Positions 44,387 through 52,222 of a DNA stretch of 64,000 nt are shown one piece after another (the stretch's first letter is position 1; every line of letters begins with the position of its first letter). The stretch is taken from the NCBI RefSeq assembly GCF_009720865.1, contig NZ_WNLA01000015.1, forward strand, positions 1 to 64,000. Reading direction: 5' to 3'. The stretch comes from Pseudoduganella ginsengisoli. GTDB lineage: Bacteria > Pseudomonadota > Gammaproteobacteria > Burkholderiales > Burkholderiaceae_D. Made by a program: the position numbers and the translations under genes. The notes beneath the pieces were generated by a model that searched no databases, was not told the DNA's origin, and saw only the letters and a program-made list of their open reading frames with translations.

Positions 44387-44478
44387 TGTTCCGCTGGACC
44401 ACCATCCCCAGGCCAAGCTTGAATTCATGCCTACCCTGGCAAAAATCACGACCACCATTTCCACGTTGAGTTAAGCGT
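44387..44478 (+). pseudogene. collapsed remnant of an hcp-effector cassette
   Basis: Two short segments match the intact cassette downstream. About 44387-44430 matches the hcp interior near 46346-46391 (shared AAGCTTGAATTCATGC), and about 44429-44478 matches two separate pieces of the effector 3' end near 46998-47009 and 47064-47101 (shared ATCACGACCA and TTCCACGTTGAGTTAAGCG). Large internal deletions join them directly to the immunity-like gene at 44479. Confidence 0.7.
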
Positions 44479-44727
44479 ATGAATCGGCTTTTCAGGTACA
44501 TGCCGGCCTTGCTGCTCGTTGGGCTTTCGCTTGCCTACGCCGGCGAAACACGCGACTGGTGGCAGTACTGGCCTTATGCGAAGGAGGCCGAAAAGTGCAG
44601 CAGCGACAAGGGTTATCGCAAGCGGAATAAGGGAGAGGTTTCCTGCATCCATGACCGTGACGGGTACAGGTGCTTTTTCGGGTTTGATCTTCGGACTGGC
44701 AACAGCATCTCGGGCGCGACTTGCTGA
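44479..44727 (+). CDS. shortened paralogue of the cassette immunity protein
   Basis: An 82-residue exported protein. Signal peptide MNRLFRYMPALLLVGLSLAYA, then GETRDWWQYWPYAKEAEKCS and a four-cysteine C-terminal half (C...C...C...C, ending SGATC). It matches the 125-residue protein at 47102 at both ends but lacks 43 residues from the middle, an exact in-frame deletion of 129 bases. It follows the collapsed hcp remnant and may be non-functional or may have diverged as an orphan immunity protein. Confidence 0.7.
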   Translation: MNRLFRYMPALLLVGLSLAYAGETRDWWQYWPYAKEAEKCSSDKGYRKRNKGEVSCIHDRDGYRCFFGFDLRTGNSISGATC

Positions 44728-45102
44728 AGTGGCGTATCCCTTGTCCCGGTACCTCTCTAGCCGGTAATTCGTCCAATTGCATACTGTTGGTACAGGCGGT
44801 GAGAAAAAGCGCGTTCGGTCAGCACGATCTGGGAGCGGGCGAAAGAAATGTCCCCATTGGTCAAGCAAGAAAGACACTGCCTGCCCTGTCTCGTTATCCT
44901 CATGGATGAATGGTCTAGCCCAGTCTATTCTGGGCCATCAGGATCCAATCTGGTCGATAAACCACAGGGGTAAAACGAAGATGGTCTACAAATGCAGGGT
45001 GAACGTCTAGTTTGATCCAGATCCAAAGGGCGAAAATCTAAAACGAACCATATTTTATTTCGTCGGTCCAACCTTTAGACACTTTTCGATAGGGAGTGAA
45101 TC
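44728..45102. other. 375-bp stretch without a recognised gene
   Basis: Short frames are present but none has a convincing start, codon pattern or family similarity. No transposase signature, inverted terminal repeat or tRNA was seen. It is probably eroded accessory DNA. Confidence 0.5.
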
Positions 45103-45573
45103 ATGGGATATGAACCGATGCGGCCAATAAGCTTGCCTCTTGGGGAGCTTCTAGACCTTGAACTCCACCTGATGAACGTACGCCCTGGCGTCAAGCTGGA
45201 GACCTTCATTACTGAGCTGTTACAGCGCTGGCTGGCAATAGATAAAGAGCGGCTCGCGCTGCGCACGAATGGGCCGGCAATACGCGGATTTCAATGGAAG
45301 AATATCTTCCTGCCGGAAGGAACCAATCTGCGGACCAGCCATCGCGGCAACGTTGAATTTGCCAAAGTGATAGGCGACCATATCATTTCCGACGATGGCA
45401 CATCGTTAACGCCATCATTGTTCGCCAACCGTCACGCCGGAGGACGCAATGCATGGCGTTTTGTTTGGCTGCGTTTTCCCGGCAATGATTATTGGATCCG
45501 CGCTTCGGACTGCAGAACACGCTTTAAAGATCAGCGGCAACAGCGGTCGGCCAGCAAAATTGAAACTCCTTAA
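45103..45573 (+). CDS. hypothetical protein
   Basis: A 156-residue cytosolic protein that I do not recognise. The start has a good ribosome-binding site (AGGGAGTG) and the sequence looks like a real gene. The N-terminal 50 residues (SLPLGELLDLELHLMNVRPG then ETFITELLQRWLAIDKERLA) are helical; the second half is rich in Arg, Gly and aromatic residues (GFQWKNIFLPEGTNLRTSH, NAWRFVWLRFPGNDYWIRAS). There is no signal peptide. It sits between the eroded cassette and the ribE-derived repeat and has no obvious partner. Confidence 0.65.
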   Translation: MGYEPMRPISLPLGELLDLELHLMNVRPGVKLETFITELLQRWLAIDKERLALRTNGPAIRGFQWKNIFLPEGTNLRTSHRGNVEFAKVIGDHIISDDGTSLTPSLFANRHAGGRNAWRFVWLRFPGNDYWIRASDCRTRFKDQRQQRSASKIETP

Positions 45574-46123
45574 CTACCCGTCGAGAAGAGTCTAAACAGT
45601 GATCCGGCGAAACTAAATATGGCCCGTTTTAGCCAGAGACCCCGCGAAACTGGATCGTATTAGATTTTCACCCAGGACTTGTAGACGATTCTCGACTTGC
45701 CGCTGTCGTTTTTAGACTGAGCTCGACTCTGACGGTCCGAAATCGACTGCACTAGACCGTAGCTGAATTGGGGATGCTGGTACGGTGCGCTGGCCCGTGA
45801 GTTTGACGGCATTTGCTGTTGCTTCATACTCATGCCGTCAACAATACCGTCACCATTTCATTGGATCAGCCGGTTTATTTAGCCGACACCGACAGCATCC
45901 GCTCCACATACCGCGCAATTATGTTGAATGGCGTCACAACCCGCATGGTTACGTCATCTGAGCATGATGCTTTGCCAAATACCGTCGAAAATACCGTCAA
46001 ATTTGATGCCATGACTCAATATCTGAGCATGGCTAACACGGATGAGTTTGCGCGCATTCTATCTGTCTAGATTTCCTTGAGCGTAGAGTGACTTTCCCTC
46101 CACCATACTGAAGAGGTATTGTC
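45574..46123. other. region between the hypothetical gene and hcp
   Basis: Apart from the ribE-derived repeat, this 550-bp stretch holds two further ATACCGTC motifs at 45979-45986 and 45991-45998 (12-bp spacing), matching one within each long repeat (45844-45851 and 48766-48773). An 85-residue frame at 45813-46070 overlaps the repeat and is probably not a gene. The hcp ribosome-binding site AGAGGT ends the region. Confidence 0.55.
45707..45920. repeat. left copy of a ~214-bp direct repeat including the ribE 3' end
   Basis: This segment matches 48629-48842 at roughly 85-90 % by eye, without gaps. On the minus strand its right end encodes IARYVERMLSVSAK and a stop, the same C-terminus as the riboflavin synthase gene, but with no ribE body attached. 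It therefore is a displaced duplicate of the ribE end plus about 165 bp of downstream sequence. It also carries a 9-bp inverted repeat TGACGGCAT/ATGCCGTCA. Confidence 0.8.
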
Positions 46124-46615
46124 ATGGCAATCGACGTGTATCTGCAAATCGATGGCATCAAGGGCGAATCGGCCGACTCCCGGCATCAGGGTTGGATAGA
46201 GTGTACAACGGTGCAGCTCGGCGTCAAGCAACCCAAGAGCGCAACTTCTTCGACCGCTGGCGGACATACCGCCGAACGCTGCGAGCATAAGAGCATCGCC
46301 GTCAGCAAGCTTGCCGACCTGTCTTCGCCCATCCTGATGCAGACTTGTTCCGCCGGGCGCACCATCCCAAAGGCCAAGCTTGAATTCATGCGCGCAGATG
46401 GCGACGGCGATCCGGTGAAGTATTACGAGATCGAGCTGGAAAACGTGTTGATCGGCAGCGTAGACCAGGTCGTTCACCCCGGCGTTGGTTTGCAAGAGTC
46501 GCTCACGCTGAAATTCGGCAAGGTGCGGTGGAAGTACACGCAGCAGAAGATCGGCGGCGGCTTGGGTGGCAATACGGCAGGTGGCTGGGACCTGTCCACT
46601 AACCGGATCGTATGA
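46124..46615 (+). CDS. hcp: Hcp-family type VI secretion tube protein
   Basis: A 163-residue Hcp1-like protein. MAIDVYLQIDGIKGESADSR, WIECTTVQLGVKQP, the AERCEHKSIAVSKLADLSSP region and the VLIGSVDQVVHPG segment are characteristic. Hcp hexamers form the inner tube of the T6SS and carry small effectors in their lumen. No other T6SS structural genes are in the window, so this is an orphan hcp that must work with a system encoded elsewhere. It heads an hcp-effector-immunity cassette. Confidence 0.93.
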   Translation: MAIDVYLQIDGIKGESADSRHQGWIECTTVQLGVKQPKSATSSTAGGHTAERCEHKSIAVSKLADLSSPILMQTCSAGRTIPKAKLEFMRADGDGDPVKYYEIELENVLIGSVDQVVHPGVGLQESLTLKFGKVRWKYTQQKIGGGLGGNTAGGWDLSTNRIV

Positions 46616-46673
46616 CGGAGCCGACCATGGGAAAGCAATCGCAGCTTCAGTCCGTCGACTCGCGCCGTTATTC

Positions 46674-47105
46674 ATGCTGCCGCAAGCTCCCGAAGAAGCG
46701 GGCTATTACGTGCATGGCACCCCGCCCAATGGCGGAGGACAATATGCACACCCGGCGATGATGACCATGATCCTGTTCGTGGAACGGGAATGGGCGGCCA
46801 TCGATAGCCGCAAATTCGGAGTCGGCAATATCAGCCAAGCGAACGGCCCGGCATACGAAAAACATGAATCGCACAAGAATGGCCTGCAAGTCGATATTCG
46901 TCCAATCCGGAAGGATGGGCGCCACGAAGCAGTGTACTGGTATCAGGTCGACGACTACGATCAGGCCGCGACGGGAAAGCTGATCGCCCTCTTTCATGCC
47001 TACCCCGGCGTGCGGAAGATTCTTTACAACGACCAGCATGCCTCCCCATTCGTGACCCCGTACAAAAATCACGACCATCGTTTCCACGTTGAGTTAAGCG
47101 TATGA
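46674..47105 (+). CDS. peptidoglycan endopeptidase-like T6SS effector (N-terminus uncertain)
   Basis: About 143 residues from the ATG at 46674. The motifs SHKNGLQVDIRP and NHDHRFHVEL match the zinc-binding HxxxxxxD and HxH sites of LAS-type murein peptidases (MepA/M15 group), so it likely cleaves peptidoglycan cross-links or stems. The start is doubtful: ATG 46674 has no ribosome-binding site, while ATG 46627 (GGAGCCGACC upstream) begins MGKQSQLQSVDSR in another frame and would join this frame if one base were missing near 46660. The stop overlaps the immunity gene start (ATGA). Confidence 0.78.
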   Translation: MLPQAPEEAGYYVHGTPPNGGGQYAHPAMMTMILFVEREWAAIDSRKFGVGNISQANGPAYEKHESHKNGLQVDIRPIRKDGRHEAVYWYQVDDYDQAATGKLIALFHAYPGVRKILYNDQHASPFVTPYKNHDHRFHVELSV

Positions 47106-47479
47106 ACCAACTCTTCAGGCTTGCCCTGGCCATGCTGCTCGTCGCGCTTTCGTTCGCCTATGCTGGCGAAACACGCGACTGGTGGCAGTACCGGCCCTTC
47201 AAGGGCAGTTACCTCGTTTATTCAGGCTCCCTGGGCGAAGAACAGCCTCCCACACAAAAAGACCGTAAAGTGTCGTTCAACGTCTCAGGGCCGATTGCCA
47301 AGGAAATGTTTGATTCCATGTATCCCGATGTGAAGGAGGCGGAAAAGTGCAGCAGCGATAAGGGTTACCGGGAGCGGAACAAGGGGGAAGTGTCATGCAT
47401 CCATGACAGCGACGGGTACAGGTGCTTTTTCGGGTTTGATCTGCGGACTGGTAAAAGCATCACGGGCGCGACCTGCTGA
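47102..47479 (+). CDS. periplasmic immunity protein of the hcp cassette
   Basis: A 125-residue exported protein. Signal peptide MNQLFRLALAMLLVALSFAYA, then GETRDWWQYRPFKGSYLVYS, an FNVSGPIAKEMFDSMYPDVK middle, and four cysteines in the last 40 residues (CSSDKG, SCIHD, YRCFFG, ATC) that could form two disulfides. Its start overlaps the effector stop by four bases. Periplasmic location and coupling fit an inhibitor of a peptidoglycan-targeting effector. This is inferred from context; I do not recognise the family. Confidence 0.75.
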   Translation: MNQLFRLALAMLLVALSFAYAGETRDWWQYRPFKGSYLVYSGSLGEEQPPTQKDRKVSFNVSGPIAKEMFDSMYPDVKEAEKCSSDKGYRERNKGEVSCIHDSDGYRCFFGFDLRTGKSITGATC

Positions 47480-47527
47480 AGTGCCGTGGACGGGGAATCT
47501 TGCCATGAGTATCCCACCTCCCTTGGT

Positions 47528-48442
47528 TTAGTTTGAGACATCGCATGCCCTAAGCTGACTTTCGAAAGTGATTACGGACGTGACCAAGGCATTTCTTGCG
47601 ATCTCTAGCTGAACCTCATTCATACCTTTCAATGCACCTGGAAGCGCGTCCTTGTTGGTATTGAATGCTGAAGGTGTCTTCGTTTGATTCGCTGCATTCT
47701 TAAATTCTGATACCGACAAAAGTCCAGATTGCGCAGCGGAAGCATCCTTCATATCCTTCTTCCACTTATCGATTGCAGCGGCTAAGTCCGACAGGGTTGA
47801 TTTAGTTGGTGAGGCTGCCCTGAGATCACTCTGAAGCTTATCGAGGACAGTTTTCTCTATGTATTCGGACGCGGCAACAGGAATTCGATTGTACAAAGCG
47901 ATAAATCCAGGATGGGACGCATCTGTGGCCTGGAGCTTCGAATCGATAGTCGCAATATCGTTGGTGGATAGCAAAGCCAGCCGCTCATCGTCGGGCGCGA
48001 TGTTCGCAATTGAGAGTGCTCCACACTTGGCTCGACTCATCGCATTGCGAAATGCGTTTTGCTGAATATCGAAATGATAATGCCCGCTGATCAAGTCGGA
48101 TGCAAATGCTGAACCTGCACCAACGTTGCGTGCTTTCTTCCACATGGTGGAGCCATCGTGCAAGAGTTGGGCCGATGCTACCGAAAACAGCACGGACCCA
48201 TAGAAGAAGATCTCATTCGTAGCAATATTCCAAACTTCCTTATTTTCATAAGTATCTTTTAAGACGTAATACCAGCCATTCATTCGTTTCTTTTCAGAGT
48301 CCACAGTGACCTTCAACTGGACTCCGCCAAGACGTTCAACCTCTGCATCGCTTTTACGCGGCATAGTATTGTAGGGGCCATACATTGAGCAACCAGACAA
48401 CGAGATAGACAAGGCAAGTATTGAAATCGATAGACGCTTCAT
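47528..48442 (-). CDS. hypothetical lipoprotein
   Basis: A 304-residue lipoprotein from the ATG at 48442 (AAGGGGACTCA upstream). The lipobox is LSGC at about residues 15-18. The body is helical and polar, with no family I recognise (TYENKEVWNIATNEIFFYGS, NDIATIDSKLQATDASHPG, LSDLAAAIDKWKKDMKD). Its base composition is AT-richer than the core genes, suggesting foreign origin. It converges on the immunity gene and sits just inside the right copy of the direct repeat. Confidence 0.72.
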   Translation of the reverse strand: MKRLSISILALSISLSGCSMYGPYNTMPRKSDAEVERLGGVQLKVTVDSEKKRMNGWYYVLKDTYENKEVWNIATNEIFFYGSVLFSVASAQLLHDGSTMWKKARNVGAGSAFASDLISGHYHFDIQQNAFRNAMSRAKCGALSIANIAPDDERLALLSTNDIATIDSKLQATDASHPGFIALYNRIPVAASEYIEKTVLDKLQSDLRAASPTKSTLSDLAAAIDKWKKDMKDASAAQSGLLSVSEFKNAANQTKTPSAFNTNKDALPGALKGMNEVQLEIARNALVTSVITFESQLRACDVSN

Positions 48443-48628
48443 TGAGTCCCCTTGAAATTGAAATTCCTGCAAGAAACATGCTTGAATGCTATCACAAGGA
48501 GAGACGAAAATTCTCGCAAATGCCTTAGCAGTTGAAACGTTGAGCAGCCTGCAATAAATTTCAGTGCCCGGTCTAAGAAATGGCCACTACCACTTCAACT
48601 CCTCACGAGGAGCTCGACCTACTACTGC

Positions 48629-48842
48629 CGTTTTTAGACTGAGCTCGACTTAGACGGTTCGAAATCGACTGCTCTAGACCGTAGCTGATTTGGGGATGTG
48701 TGGAGGGTGCGCTGGTCCGTGAGGTTGACGGCATTTGCTGGGGCATTGTACGCATGCCACCAACAATACCGTCGCCACTTCATTGGATCAGCCGGTTTAT
48801 TTAGCTGACACTGACAGCATCCGCTCCACGTAACGGGCAATC
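48629..48842. repeat. right copy of the ~214-bp direct repeat, spanning the ribE stop
   Basis: Matches 45707-45920 without gaps. Here the right end is the genuine 3' end of the riboflavin synthase gene (stop at 48797-48799) and the rest is its downstream sequence. Together the two copies bracket hcp, effector, immunity and lipoprotein genes. Confidence 0.8.
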
Positions 48843-49426
48843 AAATCCACTTCCAGATTGACCTTGCTGCCCACCTTCAAGTGCTTCAAAGTGGTCACGG
48901 AAATCGTGTGCGGGATCAGGTTGATGGAAAACTGGCTGACCAGGTCATTGCCCGCCCCGATATCGTTGACGCGGTTGACTGTCAGCGACACGCCGTTGAC
49001 GACGATGGAACCTTTGAATGCCAGGTATTTCGCCAGGCTTTTCGGCGCTTCGATCACCAGTTCCCACGATTCGCCGACCGGTTCAAACTTGCGCACCACG
49101 CCCAGGCCATCGACGTGGCCGGACACCAGGTGGCCGCCCAGGCGCTCGGCCAGGGTCAGGGCTTTTTCCAGGTTGACTTCATTGAGGCCATCCAGGCCCA
49201 CCGTGCAATTGAGGCTTTCGCGCGACACGTCGACTTTGAACGCCGTATCGGTTTTCTCAATCACCGTCATGCACGCGCCATTCAATGCAATCGAATCGCC
49301 CAGTGCGACATCGGCCAGCGGCAGGCCGCCCGCATCCACGGACAGGCGCACGCCTGCGTCGAGGCCGCCTTCCAGCGGCTGGACTTCAGTGATTTTGCCG
49401 ACTGCGGCAACGATACCAGTAAACAT
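48797..49426 (-). CDS. ribE: riboflavin synthase alpha chain
   Basis: Dismutates two 6,7-dimethyl-8-ribityllumazine molecules to riboflavin. The 209-residue protein starts MFTGIVAAVGKI, the universal N-terminus of the family, and shows the two lumazine-binding repeats (GDSIALNGACMTVI with VSRESLNCT; GSIVVNGVSLTVNRV with FSINLIPHT) and GHVDG. The longer in-frame start at 49462 is rejected in favour of MFTG. It follows ribD by 16 bp. Its last codons are duplicated at 45.9 kb. Confidence 0.96.
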   Translation of the reverse strand: MFTGIVAAVGKITEVQPLEGGLDAGVRLSVDAGGLPLADVALGDSIALNGACMTVIEKTDTAFKVDVSRESLNCTVGLDGLNEVNLEKALTLAERLGGHLVSGHVDGLGVVRKFEPVGESWELVIEAPKSLAKYLAFKGSIVVNGVSLTVNRVNDIGAGNDLVSQFSINLIPHTISVTTLKHLKVGSKVNLEVDLIARYVERMLSVSAK

Positions 49427-49442
49427 AGCGGGGTCTTTCGAA

Positions 49443-50537
49443 TTAAGAAGTAAATCGTGCAAGGATACGCAAATCGGCGCCGATTTGCTTTACCTCGTGG
49501 AATTTTAAAGAATGTTTGCCGGACAGCTCGGTCAGCGCCGGCAGCGCAAACATGCCTTGCGCATCGCCCAGCAATGCCGGGGCCAGGTAGACCAGCAATT
49601 CATCAACGCAGCCTTCGCGGATCAGCGATCCATTGAGCTTGCCGCCCGCCTCCACGTGCAATTCATTGATTTGGCGGCGCCCCAGTTCACGCATCAATTC
49701 CGGCAAATCGACTTTGCCATGCGGGTTCGGCAGCGTAATCATTTCCGCGCCCACGCCGCGCAGCGCCGCTTCCTTGTCCGGATCGTGAATGGCTGCCACG
49801 ACCCACGTGCCGCCGCCTTGCAGCACCTTGGCCTGCGGGCTGATGTCGAGGCGGCTGTCGACCACGATACGGCGCGGCTGGCGCGGCGTTTCAACGGCGC
49901 GCACCGTCAATTGCGGGTCGTCGGCCTTGACGGTGCCAATGCCGGTCAGGATCGCGCACGTGCGGGCGCGCCATGCGTGGCCGTCGGCGCGCGCTTCCGG
50001 GCCGGTGATCCACTGGCTCTGGCCATTGTGCAGCGCTGTCATGCCATCAAGGCTGGCGGCGGTTTTCATGCGCACCCATGGCAAGCCGCGCGTCATGCGG
50101 GAAAAGAAACCGATGTTCATTTCATAGGCTTCATCCGCCATCAGGCCGGTCGCGGTTTCAATGCCGGCCGCCGCCAGTTTCGCCATGCCCTGCCCCGCTA
50201 CCAGCGGATTCGGGTCTTCCATGGCCGCTACCACGCGGCCCAGCCCTGCGCGCACCAGCGCGTCGGAACAGGGCGGCGTGCGGCCGTGGTGGTTGCACGG
50301 CTCTAACGTCACGTACGCGGTGGCGCCGCGCACGTCGTGGCCGCGCGCCTGCGCATCTTTCATGGCCTGGATTTCCGCATGGTCCTGCCCTGCTGGCTGC
50401 GTCACGCCCGCGCCAATGACTTTGCCATCCTTGACGATGACGCAACCGATGCGAGGGTTGGGCGACGTCGTATATAAACCCTTCGCCGCCCATTCCAGGG
50501 CTAGTTTCATGCCATCGGCGTCGTTAGTGATGTCCAC
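49443..50537 (-). CDS. ribD: bifunctional diaminohydroxyphosphoribosylaminopyrimidine deaminase/reductase
   Basis: Two early riboflavin steps in one 364-residue protein. The deaminase domain (1-145) has the zinc motif HAEIQAM and PCNHHGRTPPC; the reductase domain (about 148-364) has VRMKTAASLDGMTA, GIGTVKADDPQLTVR and LHVEAGGKLNGSLI. It heads ribD-ribE; the other rib genes lie at 5.5-7.2 kb, so the pathway is split into two loci. No FMN riboswitch is visible upstream, where the pilin genes end nine bases away. Confidence 0.96.
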   Translation of the reverse strand: MDITNDADGMKLALEWAAKGLYTTSPNPRIGCVIVKDGKVIGAGVTQPAGQDHAEIQAMKDAQARGHDVRGATAYVTLEPCNHHGRTPPCSDALVRAGLGRVVAAMEDPNPLVAGQGMAKLAAAGIETATGLMADEAYEMNIGFFSRMTRGLPWVRMKTAASLDGMTALHNGQSQWITGPEARADGHAWRARTCAILTGIGTVKADDPQLTVRAVETPRQPRRIVVDSRLDISPQAKVLQGGGTWVVAAIHDPDKEAALRGVGAEMITLPNPHGKVDLPELMRELGRRQINELHVEAGGKLNGSLIREGCVDELLVYLAPALLGDAQGMFALPALTELSGKHSLKFHEVKQIGADLRILARFTS

Positions 50538-50546
50538 GTTGTTCCT

Positions 50547-51077
50547 TTATCCGGTGCAGGTACTGCCTTCTTTCCTGGGGTCGCATACGCGGGCGCGGCC
50601 CAGCATGTTAATCCGTACCAGATATTGCTGTTCGCCCGCTTCCATCGTCAGCGTCCCCCAGCGGGCCGTCTGGCTTTTATCTGCGCGGCAACTGCGCCCC
50701 GCTGAATTATATGCAATATAGCGCTGGGCAGTACTGCCCGTGAATTGCATGCGGATATGGATGCCATCAGCCAATGCGCCTTGCTCGATGATGGTTTCAT
50801 CGCCCGGCCCTGGCCGGCCATCGCCATCGTAGTCGGCAAACACGGTCCAGCCCTGTTCCCAGCCGCCCGCATGGGGCGCCACCACCACGACGCTGCCCCG
50901 TGCAATGGCCAGAGAGCGGGCCAGATCCAGCGCCGCGTGCAAGTCCGTCACGGCGGTACGCAATTGCTGCCGCTGCAACAACTTGTGCCCGGCAGGCAGG
51001 GCGCCGCACAGCAGGATGGCGGCGATGGCCAGTGCGATCAGCATTTCCAGCAAGGTGCGGCCCTGTTGGCGGGTCAT
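50547..51077 (-). CDS. fimT: type IV pilus minor pilin, GspH/FimT-like
   Basis: A 176-residue prepilin. The class III leader MTRQQG precedes RTLLEMLIALAIAAILLCGA, with Gly at -1 and Glu at +5, and the body resembles GspH/FimT (DLHAALDLARSLAIARGSVV, GWTVFADYDGDGRPGPGD). The start at 51077 places the leader peptide correctly; the frame is open upstream but not coding. It is the last gene of the pilV-W-X-E-fimT series and lies just upstream of ribD. Confidence 0.87.
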   Translation of the reverse strand: MTRQQGRTLLEMLIALAIAAILLCGALPAGHKLLQRQQLRTAVTDLHAALDLARSLAIARGSVVVVAPHAGGWEQGWTVFADYDGDGRPGPGDETIIEQGALADGIHIRMQFTGSTAQRYIAYNSAGRSCRADKSQTARWGTLTMEAGEQQYLVRINMLGRARVCDPRKEGSTCTG

Positions 51078-51079
51078 GG

Positions 51080-51529
51080 CTACCTCCAGCATTTCAGCGA
51101 AGGGCCGGTTGCCAGGCGCAACCCGGTACTGGTCAAGATCAGCGTTTCGCATGCTTTATCATGAAAGGTGCGGTCCACGCGCTCCGTGCCCGGCTTGGCC
51201 ATCAATTGCACGCAATTGCGCAGTGTTTCGCCGTCGCACGCCTTGCCTTCCAGCTCGTAGCCGCTGGATGCCGCGCTGGCGCCGGACCACCAGTTGAACG
51301 CGCGGGCATCGTCATCCTTCGCATCCGCATCAAACGCAATATAGCTGCCATGGCTGCTGTAATAGCGTTCCTGCTGCTGCATCAGCAATTGCAGCGCGGC
51401 TTGCCCTTCCATCCGCCGCGCCCGCACAGCGAACTCGGTATAGGCTGGATAAGCCGCGGCAGACAGGATCAGTGCCAGCACCAGCACGATCATCAATTCA
51501 ATCAGCGTGAAACCGTTATGGGTACGCAC
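51080..51529 (-). CDS. pilE: type IV pilus minor pilin PilE-like
   Basis: A 149-residue prepilin with leader MRTHNG and the N-methylation segment FTLIELMIVLVLALILSAAA. The stem continues YPAYTEFAVRARRMEGQAAL and the C-terminal part has two pairs of cysteines typical of minor pilins. It starts ten bases after pilX and ends two bases before fimT, so these are one transcript. Confidence 0.88.
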   Translation of the reverse strand: MRTHNGFTLIELMIVLVLALILSAAAYPAYTEFAVRARRMEGQAALQLLMQQQERYYSSHGSYIAFDADAKDDDARAFNWWSGASAASSGYELEGKACDGETLRNCVQLMAKPGTERVDRTFHDKACETLILTSTGLRLATGPSLKCWR

Positions 51530-51539
51530 GGCCCGGCTC

Positions 51540-52214
51540 CTATGGCTTCAACGCGCGCCGTAATTCACGGTAGTTGTCCACTTCACGCCAGGCCACACGG
51601 TTAACTTTCGGCGTACCGCCGATTCGCACGACACTTTGCAGCACCACTTCCATACCTTCGCGCGCACCAAATCCGACCGCCGTCACGCGATATACATGCG
51701 CTGTTCCGCCAGGCGCACCGCCAGGGGGCGGCGGCAACTGTTCGATAACAAAGCGCGGCTTGCGGAAGGGCAAAAACCCATCGCCCGTTTCCATTTCCGC
51801 CCCCGTATAGCGGCCAAACGCCGCCGAGTGCGATGCGGCGCCATCGTCAGCCATATCCACTTGCAGCCATGCCGGCGTCTCGCCTGCAAGCGGCTTGCAC
51901 AAGCCCTGGTCCGGTGCCGACAAGCCATCGCCACATCCGTCCACGTAGCCTTCGCCCGCCGCCAGTAAAGCGTTGCGCGCCGCATCGGTACTGCCACCGG
52001 CCAATTCACGCTCGGCATCGGCCAGTGCATCTTCCGCTGCCTGCATGGCGATGTCGCGGTCCCGCACAGCGCGTGCGGACCGCTCGCCCTGAATGGCAAC
52101 GCGCGCGCCGGATAGCCCCATCAACAACAGCATCACCATGACCAGCAACGCCGCCATCAGCACCATGCCTTGGGCAGGCCCAACCAGGACTGCCGCTTTG
52201 ACGATACCCATCAT
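51540..52214 (-). CDS. pilX: type IV pilus assembly protein PilX
   Basis: A 224-residue PilX-like minor pilin. Its N-terminus (QGMVLMAALLVMVMLLLMGL then GARVAIQGERSARAVRDRDI) shows the degenerate PilX leader without a classical FTLxE sequence. The body contains the AMQAAEDALADAERE helix. PilX normally works with PilY1 at the pilus tip, but no pilY1 is present here between pilX and pilE. Confidence 0.85.
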   Translation of the reverse strand: MMGIVKAAVLVGPAQGMVLMAALLVMVMLLLMGLSGARVAIQGERSARAVRDRDIAMQAAEDALADAERELAGGSTDAARNALLAAGEGYVDGCGDGLSAPDQGLCKPLAGETPAWLQVDMADDGAASHSAAFGRYTGAEMETGDGFLPFRKPRFVIEQLPPPPGGAPGGTAHVYRVTAVGFGAREGMEVVLQSVVRIGGTPKVNRVAWREVDNYRELRRALKP

Positions 52215-52222
52215 GCACCTCC

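Noticed and set aside
44728..45102. Transposase remnant
   Set aside because: A short frame with CPHW resembled a zinc-finger start, but no DDE or tyrosine/serine recombinase motif or terminal repeat could be found.
45813..46070. 85-codon frame across the left direct repeat
   Set aside because: It overlaps antisense the duplicated ribE end and short repeated motifs, and has no ribosome-binding site or family similarity.
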